Below are positions 4,738 through 8,585 of a stretch of DNA of 8,585 bases, piece by piece (position 1 is the first letter of the stretch; each line of letters begins with the position of its first letter). The notes under the pieces were generated by a model, which was given only the letters and a program-made list of their open reading frames with translations, had not been told where the DNA came from and searched no databases. The stretch lies in contig CAAETD010000091.1 of NCBI GenBank assembly GCA_900758885.1, positions 1 to 8,585 of the forward strand, given 5' to 3'. Source of the stretch: an uncultured Collinsella sp. Lineage in GTDB: Bacteria > Actinomycetota > Coriobacteriia > Coriobacteriales > Coriobacteriaceae. Made by a program: the position numbers and the translations under genes.

Positions 4738-5374
4738 AACATACCATTATGTGAAGGAAACTGTCGACGGGGAAACGATTTCGAAGCGTTATGAGCATAA
4801 AGAGTGGCTCGAATTGAGGGATTACCTCAGGAAGCATCCCATGGTTCGCGAGGCGAGGCATATCAGCACATATGAGAGCGAGCACCTTCCTTACGGATAT
4901 TCGGGCCTATCGAGCCACACCGCTACTGCCGCTACTGCCCGCTACTGCCCGCCAGCTTCCGAACCAGCGGGCGGTAGCAGCACCCCGAACATCTCGCCGA
5001 CAGCGCAGAGAGTCGTCGACCTGGCGGCCAAGGCCGACATCGAGGACGTGATGCTGTGCGACCTGCCCGGCGTCCTGTCCTTCCTAGGGCTGCCACCTGA
5101 GACGGAGATGCCGCCGGGCAACAAGGGGAAGACGAAGCTCAAGAAGCTCTACAGGAAGGTGGCGCCGAACAAGGCATACCACTCCGGCGAGCGCGCCAAG
5201 GATTTGATCTCGCACCTCGACATGGCAGAGATCAGGGCATCGGCGCCCGTCCAAGAATTGGGATGCAGTTCAATACGAGCTCGGGGCTCTTTTCGTCTAG
5301 ATTGGGGACGCATGGCCGGACGAAAACAATTTGCGTCTGGTAATAAGCGTACGAAAGCGCAATTTACGTCTTAA
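4738..5374 (+). other. Open but unrecognised chimeric frame after the integrase remnant
   Basis: The frame of integrase fragment 2 stays open to a TAA at 5372-5374. Three parts differ in character. Part 1 (4738-4917) encodes a charged stretch including ETVDGETISKRYEHKEW and RKHPMVREARHISTYESEH; I do not recognise it. Part 2 (4918-4980) is repeat and hairpin sequence, coding low-complexity Ala/Thr/Pro. Part 3 (4981-5275) has GC-rich, clearly protein-like codon use and encodes RVVDLAAKADIEDVMLCDLP, then SFLGLPP, KTKLKKLYRKVAPNKAYHS and AKDLISHLDMAEIRASAPV; it looks like a fragment of a real soluble protein, without a recognisable family. After 5275 the frame enters the palindrome array and is not coding. 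I read this as gene debris joined by deletions; a functional fusion is less likely. Confidence 0.45.
4921..4978. repeat. Triplicated GCTACTGCC with a complementary hairpin arm
   Basis: GCTACTGCC occurs three times in tandem (4922-4930, 4931-4939, 4941-4949). The last copy begins a 12-bp stem, GCTACTGCCCGC (4941-4952) with GCGGGCGGTAGC (4967-4978), including one G-U pair and a 14-nt loop. The earlier copies can compete for the same arm. It sits between two unrelated protein-like fragments and may mark a junction. Confidence 0.6.
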
Positions 5375-5445
5375 TTTCGGACGCAAATCAAGACGAAAAC
5401 CGTTCACGTCTGCTTTAAATCCGTACGAAAACGGTTTTCGTCTTG
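5290..5445. repeat. Array of degenerate palindromes in two ~73-bp units
   Basis: Four imperfect palindromes of about 23 bp begin at 5318, 5349, 5391 and 5423; the fourth is GTACGAAAACGGTTTTCGTC, with ACGAAAAC (5425-5432) and GTTTTCGT (5434-5441) exact around one G. Copies 1 and 3 are 73 bp apart, and copies 2 and 4 are 74 bp apart. Half-sites GGACGCA at 5306 and 5379 (73 bp apart) and CGTCT at 5294, 5334, 5367, 5407 and 5439 keep the same period. CAAGACGAAAACCGT (5389-5403) is also an exact inverted repeat of 5431-5445. 73 is not a multiple of three, so this is not coding repetition. It ends 18 nt before the stop of the minus-strand ATPase. REP/BIME-like element, multi-site protein-binding region and terminator are all possible. 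Confidence 0.75.
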
Positions 5446-5462
5446 CAGGGCAGTTGTCATTT

Positions 5463-6554
5463 CTACAGTTCAACTTCCAGTTCGGCTTTGTGCTCGTAGA
5501 GGTAGTCGCGCATGTAGGGGATGGCAAATGAGACCTTGCCGTACGAGGGGGCCTCGATAATCGATTCTCTTAACAGGCGGCTGCGGACGGAACTCACCTG
5601 TTGAGGCGTTTTGTTTAGGGCATCGGCAACCATGCTGGTCGAGCTCGTTTGCCCCAAAGACGCCATGCTCAGCAGATAAGCGATGCACGTGGGCGGAATG
5701 CGCCGCAGCGCGGGCTCAATCACCATGGCGCAGAAGCGTTCGCGTGCCGTTGCAATGCCGCGCTCGGCTTCTTCTTCTCCAATAATCGCTGTATGTGCGC
5801 GTCTCGCCAACTGCCATGCGTAGTATCCAACGAGTTGGATCATGAAAGGATAGCCTTGCGTTGCCTCGGCAAGTTGGCCGGCAATACCTGGCTGCAACTC
5901 CATGCCAGACGCTTCAATGGTTTCCTCGAGGGAGTACGACACTTCGGTTACTGCCACAGCCTTCAGGTCAAAGGGGAGGGCACGGCGCAAAAACGTAAGT
6001 GTCTTTCCGTTGATGATGCTTTCAATCATCGAAGGCAGCCCAGCAAAAACAAAGGCGATATCAAGGTCTTCGCCGATAACCTGCTGAATCGCAATGGAGA
6101 GCGTTCGGACCTCATCGAGCTCTGCGTCTTGAACCTCGTCGAGAGTGATGAGCAGGCCGTTTCCATTCTTGGATATTGTCTGTCTCATGGCGTCGCGTAG
6201 CGATGGGCCGATTCGCTCAATGTCTATGCTGCCGATGGATATGCCAGCTACGGTGGGTTCAAATCTGGCGTGCTTGGCCTGGAATTTGGGCTGCAGCTGT
6301 TCGAGAATGCGCTGGCAAAGTCCCTCGGTTGCGACCTCTTTTATGACCGTCCAGCCACGGCTTTGCGCCAAACGTGAGCACTCGTCAAGGAGGACCGTCT
6401 TGCCCGTTCCACGGACGCCGGCTATGCGCATTAGGCGCCCCGGGGCACCAGGCCCGTTGACGAGGCCCTCATTGAATTCTTCGAGCACATCTTCGCGGCC
6501 GATAATCGTGGGAGGTGTTTTACCTGCTGTGGGCTTAAAAGGGTTTGTTTGCAT
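5463..6554 (-). CDS. AAA-type ATPase, COG1672-like, with C-terminal winged helix
   Basis: 363 residues from ATG 6554, chosen because AAAGGTGG (6567-6560) sits 5 nt upstream; an in-frame GTG at 6563 lies inside that site and is less likely. Domains: the N-terminal stretch with GREDVLEEF (19-27); Walker A GVRGTGKT (46-53); Walker B LLITLDE (134-140) with catalytic Glu140; strand FVFAGLP (168-174), where sensor 1 falls; and RRALPFDL (190-197), a plausible arginine-finger segment. A helical lid (about 225-285) is followed by a winged-helix-like C-terminus (about 290-355, with TSSTSMVADALNKTPQQVSS). This layout matches predicted ATPases of the archaeal-type COG1672/AAA_16 group, cytoplasmic proteins of mostly unknown role. 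It reads in the same direction as the YczE-type gene 113 nt upstream, but repeats that look like promoters separate them. Confidence 0.85.
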   Translation of the reverse strand: MQTNPFKPTAGKTPPTIIGREDVLEEFNEGLVNGPGAPGRLMRIAGVRGTGKTVLLDECSRLAQSRGWTVIKEVATEGLCQRILEQLQPKFQAKHARFEPTVAGISIGSIDIERIGPSLRDAMRQTISKNGNGLLITLDEVQDAELDEVRTLSIAIQQVIGEDLDIAFVFAGLPSMIESIINGKTLTFLRRALPFDLKAVAVTEVSYSLEETIEASGMELQPGIAGQLAEATQGYPFMIQLVGYYAWQLARRAHTAIIGEEEAERGIATARERFCAMVIEPALRRIPPTCIAYLLSMASLGQTSSTSMVADALNKTPQQVSSVRSRLLRESIIEAPSYGKVSFAIPYMRDYLYEHKAELEVEL

Positions 6555-6570
6555 GTGAGCCACCTTTGCT

Positions 6571-6640
6571 CAAGATATAGCAAGATATAGCAAAGTATAG
6601 CAAGATATAGCAAAGTATAGTGAGATATAGCAACGTATAG
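6571..6640 (-). repeat. Seven 10-bp tandem repeats upstream of the ATPase, promoter-like
   Basis: Seven exact-length units fill 6571-6640: CAAGATATAG twice, CAAAGTATAG, CAAGATATAG, CAAAGTATAG, TGAGATATAG and CAACGTATAG. On the minus strand each unit gives CTATAC or CTATAT, a -10-like hexamer once per helical turn. TTG at a unit end (as TTGCTA) stands 18 bp before a TATACT or TATATC hexamer two to three units on, so the array offers overlapping weak promoters. It ends 3 nt before the Shine-Dalgarno of the ATPase. Copy number could change by slippage and so alter expression. Repeats are seen; promoter activity is inferred. Confidence 0.75.
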
Positions 6641-6667
6641 CGCTGTTCGCGGGTTCTTACGGTGGTG

Positions 6668-7348
6668 CTATTTTCCGAATGCCGCGCGGATAAAGCGCTG
6701 GGCGAACAGCTTGTTGGCGACGTTGATGACATGGCCCAGGAACAGTGCCGAGATGGCGGTCGTGACGCCAAAGCCGCCCAGGTTGTACATAAAGATCAGC
6801 GACAACGCGAGCGAGGCGGCGACATGTGAGCAGTCAAACACGACTTTTACGTCACCAAAGCGGCGTTTAAGCTTTTCGGCAATGACTTGCACCAAGCCGT
6901 CGGGCGCGTTGGGGACAACGCCCATGTTGACGACGAGACTTACGCCAAATGCGGTGACAGCGAGGGAGAGCAGCATGGTCGCAATCTGTGTGGGGAGTGC
7001 CGTGGGATGCAGTGGGTTGACCGCCATGAAGAGGTCGGTCAAGCCGCCAATCAACGTTGAGAAGAACAACTCGAGCAGGATGCGCGGCTGGAACTCGCTT
7101 CGCAAGATGGCTAATTGCGCCACGATGTAGGCGACGTAGGTTGCGGTGATCCAAAAGCCGAGCGTCTTGCCAGTGAGCATGGATAGGGTTGTGGCAAAGC
7201 ACGTGAGCGCGGCGACGCCCAGGCCGGATGCCGTCTGGAGACTCATACCGAGTGCCAGTACTGCAACGCCCACAAGATACATCAGCATTCTGATGACGGT
7301 ATGGCACCAGTCGATGTTCTCGCCATGCATGATGATGAGCGGTCGCAT
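6668..7348 (-). CDS. YczE/YitT-type integral membrane protein
   Basis: 226 residues, mostly hydrophobic helices at about 19-37, 64-83, 91-110, 122-141, 172-190 and 195-213. Seen: the LALGMSLQTASGLGVAAL segment (31-48) and NMGVVPNAPDGLVQVI (141-156), the G-x-x-P-x-x-G-L type loop typical of YczE/YitT-like membrane proteins (DUF6198-type). Function and substrate of this group are unknown; members are often next to GntR- or TetR-type regulators and may be transporters. ATG 7348 is chosen because AAAGGA lies 11 nt upstream, which is somewhat far; the internal Met7 has no better site. A long structured leader with a terminator precedes it, and a GntR-family gene is divergent, so it is probably the regulator's target. 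Confidence 0.85.
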   Translation of the reverse strand: MRPLIIMHGENIDWCHTVIRMLMYLVGVAVLALGMSLQTASGLGVAALTCFATTLSMLTGKTLGFWITATYVAYIVAQLAILRSEFQPRILLELFFSTLIGGLTDLFMAVNPLHPTALPTQIATMLLSLAVTAFGVSLVVNMGVVPNAPDGLVQVIAEKLKRRFGDVKVVFDCSHVAASLALSLIFMYNLGGFGVTTAISALFLGHVINVANKLFAQRFIRAAFGK

Positions 7349-7375
7349 GTTGCTACCCGTCCTTTCGGTTGTGTG

Positions 7376-7453
7376 AAAAAGCTGACCCGGGCCGGCAAAA
7401 GAGGGTTATCGGAGGCACTGCTGCAAAAGCAGAAAAGCCGGCCCCACGGTCAG
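7376..7453 (-). terminator. Terminator inside the YczE leader, 28 nt before the start codon
   Basis: On the minus strand, CTGACC (7453-7448) pairs with GGTCAG (7387-7382), and GGGCCGGC (7444-7437) with GCCGGCCC (7396-7389). TTTTT (7380-7376) follows one base after the stem. The 40-nt top contains another hairpin, CTGC-TTTT-GCAG. A stem plus U tract this close to a start codon is the layout of an attenuator; the large structured apex is unusual for a plain terminator. Confidence 0.65.
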
Positions 7454-7609
7454 TCGTCTAGGAAGTGTCTCGCTGTGCCGGAATGGGACTAAAGGTCCAA
7501 CGAGACGGGAAGAAAGCAAATGGTATTGCGTGGGCGATAAGATGCCAAGATGGTAGGGTGCGTCTTAGCATCCTATTGCCCACGCTCAACGAAATCGGTT
7601 TCGTTTGAG
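7382..7609 (-). ncRNA. Candidate structured leader RNA (attenuator or riboswitch) of the YczE-type gene
   Basis: From a predicted start near 7607, the minus-strand transcript would hold four consecutive hairpins. The first is CTCAA-CGAAA/TTTCG-TTTGAG type (7585-7609, one bulge). The second is a long imperfect stem with arms 7528-7550 and 7563-7585, including GCGTGGGC/GCCCACGC. The third is GTCTCG (7467-7472)/CGAGAC (7501-7506), enclosing a GGAC/GTCC hairpin (7486-7498). The fourth is the U-tract terminator stem (7382-7453). About 260 nt of nearly continuous structure ahead of a transporter-like gene suggests cis-regulation. I compared it by eye with the consensus elements I know (TPP, FMN, cobalamin, lysine, T-box) and saw no match. 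The class is therefore unassigned, and it might simply be several regulatory hairpins. Confidence 0.45.
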
Positions 7610-7613
7610 CCTA

Positions 7614-7641
7614 AGTATACGCACGGGATTTTATTTGCGAA
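7614..7641 (-). promoter_or_regulatory. Candidate promoter of the YczE-type gene
   Basis: On the minus strand, TTCGCA (7641-7636), a 16-bp spacer and TATACT (7619-7614) match the -35 and -10 consensus at 4/6 and 5/6. The predicted start near 7607 leads directly into the structured leader. Confidence 0.55.
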
Positions 7642-7657
7642 GAGAAAAACAATAAAA

Positions 7658-7673
7658 AGGTGAACGTTCACCT
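7658..7673. promoter_or_regulatory. 16-bp perfect palindrome, candidate regulator operator
   Basis: AGGTGAACGTTCACCT is exactly self-complementary. It lies in the divergent region, 16 bp upstream of the YczE -35 and 163 bp before the GntR start codon, preceded by an A-rich stretch. Perfect palindromes of this size are typical operators for dimeric regulators. The adjacent GntR-family protein is the obvious candidate, although the TGAAC/GTTCA core also resembles sites bound by TetR-type proteins. Confidence 0.6.
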
Positions 7674-7696
7674 AATCGCAACAACTCGTTGGCTGT

Positions 7697-7763
7697 AGTT
7701 GCGGTGGAATAGTTCCTGTTTTTGCTGCTGAAGGCCTTGAACAGGAACTATTCCACCGCAACT
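7697..7763. repeat. 24-bp perfect inverted repeat, dispersed repeat family member
   Basis: Arms 7697-7720 and 7740-7763 are exact inverted repeats (the left begins AGTTGCGGTGGAATAGTT) around a 19-nt centre. A related single arm occurs at 8543-8566. There is no U tract, and the arms lie 73 nt before the GntR start. It fits a non-autonomous palindromic repeat (REP- or MITE-like) or a regulatory hairpin in the GntR leader. Confidence 0.75.
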
Positions 7764-7835
7764 TATGAGGGGGCGGGGGATGCGATAGTATTGCATGGTG
7801 GTATTCGACTAACCGAGGACTTATCCGAGGGCTTT

Positions 7836-8528
7836 ATGGAACAACACCAGCATTATCAGAGCCTGCAAGACCAGGCATACAACGCATTGCGCTCTAAGAT
7901 CATCTATGCCGAGCTCAAGCCCGGCACGCGCCTTTCGGCGATTGGTCTGGAAAAGGAGACGGGAATCGGGCGCACGCCCATTCGCGAATCCTTTGTGCGC
8001 TTGCGTGAGCAGGAGCTGGTGGAAACGCGTCCCAAAAGCGGCACCTACGTCTCTAAGATCAGCATGGAACGCGCCGAAAACGCCTGCTTTTTGCGCGAGA
8101 AGCTCGAGAGAAGCGTGCTAATTAAATGCTGTTCGGCCGCCTCGCCCGAGCAAAAGCAGCGGCTTGAGCAGATTCTTACCGAGTCCGAGTCGCTCGACCA
8201 TAGCGAGACGCGTCGTTTCTTTGATCTGGATAACCTGTTCCATGAGACATGTTTTGAGATTGCCGGCCGTCATATGTTGTGGGATTGGATGAAGAGCGTC
8301 AATACGCATTTTGAGCGATACAACTGGTTGCGTATGGTGTCACAGGATCTGGATTGGGAGCCGATTCGTCGGCAGCATCGCCGGATTCTCGAGGCCATTA
8401 AGAGGGGCGATACCGACGCGGCGAGCTATCTGGCAGAGACACACCTGCACCTGATGCCCGAAGAGCAAGGTCCGGTTATCGCCTTGCATCCCGACTATTT
8501 TGAGCTGTCCAAAGACTCGGCCATCTAA
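7836..8528 (+). CDS. GntR-family transcriptional regulator, FadR subfamily (FCD domain)
   Basis: 230 residues from ATG 7836, the normal size for FadR-type regulators; GAGGG (7827-7831) precedes it. The same frame is open back to a TTG at 7722, but that would translate through the 24-bp hairpin and add residues with no family character. Winged helix at about 9-73: QDQAYNALRSKII, LKPGTRLSAIGLEKETGIGR, then TPIRESFVRLREQELVETR and the wing PKSGTYVS. The FCD ligand domain (about 80-215) shows the metal-site pattern D132-x3-H136, then H181 and H203/H205. It should bind DNA as a dimer and release it on binding a small carboxylate. Divergence from the YczE-type gene suggests that gene and itself as targets. 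A member of a dispersed repeat family lies on each side. Confidence 0.9.
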   Translation: MEQHQHYQSLQDQAYNALRSKIIYAELKPGTRLSAIGLEKETGIGRTPIRESFVRLREQELVETRPKSGTYVSKISMERAENACFLREKLERSVLIKCCSAASPEQKQRLEQILTESESLDHSETRRFFDLDNLFHETCFEIAGRHMLWDWMKSVNTHFERYNWLRMVSQDLDWEPIRRQHRRILEAIKRGDTDAASYLAETHLHLMPEEQGPVIALHPDYFELSKDSAI

Positions 8529-8542
8529 TCAATCCCCATATA

Positions 8543-8566
8543 AGTTGCGGTGAAATAGGGACTGTT
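8543..8566. repeat. Second copy of the dispersed palindromic-repeat arm
   Basis: This 24-bp stretch matches the left arm at 7697-7720 at 20 of 24 positions (shared AGTTGCGGTG, AATAG and CTGTT). It begins 14 nt after the GntR stop codon. Any matching right arm would lie beyond the window, so whether it is a full palindrome cannot be seen. Confidence 0.65.
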
Positions 8567-8585
8567 TTGCGGCCTAGGTGGCGCA

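Noticed and set aside
5277..5293. GAGC/GCTC hairpin followed by TTTT as a plus-strand terminator
   Set aside because: A 4-bp stem is too short, and the T run belongs to the first half-site of the palindrome array.
5290..5445. CRISPR array
   Set aside because: The repeats are degenerate palindromes without constant spacers, and no cas genes are present.
5297..5531. Short frames on both strands across the palindrome array, with repeated RRK motifs
   Set aside because: The repetition has a 73-bp period that is not a multiple of three, so the peptides are by-products of the DNA repeat.
5649..6200. 183-codon plus-strand frame opposite the ATPase
   Set aside because: Antisense of clear Walker A and Walker B coding sequence; no ribosome-binding site or domain.
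7382..7609. Known riboswitch or T-box
   Set aside because: No TPP, FMN, cobalamin, lysine or T-box core sequence is visible, so no class is assigned; an Rfam scan would be decisive.
7722..7835. N-terminal extension of the GntR regulator from a TTG start
   Set aside because: It would be translated from the 24-bp inverted repeat, lacks a ribosome-binding site and has no family similarity; ATG 7836 gives the normal length.

Overview
The window looks like a chromosomal piece of a gut-type actinobacterium of the class Coriobacteriia, possibly Collinsella-like. This is inferred from the GC-rich codon use, the style of the protein families, one near-leaderless start, and an intergenic palindrome family that I associate from memory with Collinsella contigs. 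No ribosomal or other marker gene is present, so the genus stays uncertain.

Left block (1-3433). A minus-strand ArsC/Spx-like thioredoxin-fold protein has lost its catalytic cysteine. To its right, a well-formed plus-strand promoter (TTGAAA, 17 bp, TAGAAT) starts a ~200-nt leader. The leader encodes a 37-codon peptide, and its last codons can pair with the Shine-Dalgarno region of the next gene, an EmrB/QacA-type 14-TM efflux pump. This is the geometry of a translational attenuator for an inducible drug pump. The pump is followed 3 nt later by a two-CBS-domain protein, and then by a small one-domain MGMT/ATL-type DNA alkyltransferase that keeps the active-site PCHR motif.

Middle block (3650-5460) is a decayed integrative element. 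It begins with the 3' half of a tRNA-Met (minus strand, with its terminator). Repeated TTCGACCCA sites follow, then a large inverted repeat, then a tyrosine integrase that carries an internal deletion with a frame change and lacks the C-terminal catalytic half. Behind the integrase is an open but unrecognised chimeric reading frame. The block ends in a ~155-bp array of degenerate palindromes (ACGAAAAC/GTTTTCGT type) organised as two ~73-bp units.

Right block (5463-8585). A minus-strand AAA ATPase (COG1672-like) is preceded by seven perfectly phased 10-bp repeats, each carrying a TATA-like hexamer. Upstream lies a YczE/YitT-type membrane protein on the same strand, with a ~260-nt structured leader that ends in a U-tract terminator 28 nt before the start codon. 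A 16-bp perfect palindrome lies in the divergent intergenic region. The divergent gene encodes a GntR/FadR-type (FCD) regulator, which is the natural candidate to control the membrane protein. The regulator gene is bracketed by two members of a dispersed repeat family, one forming a 24-bp perfect inverted repeat.

The strongest candidates for undescribed biology are RNA and repeat structures rather than proteins: the pump attenuator, the YczE leader, the 73-bp palindrome array and the 10-bp promoter-like array.
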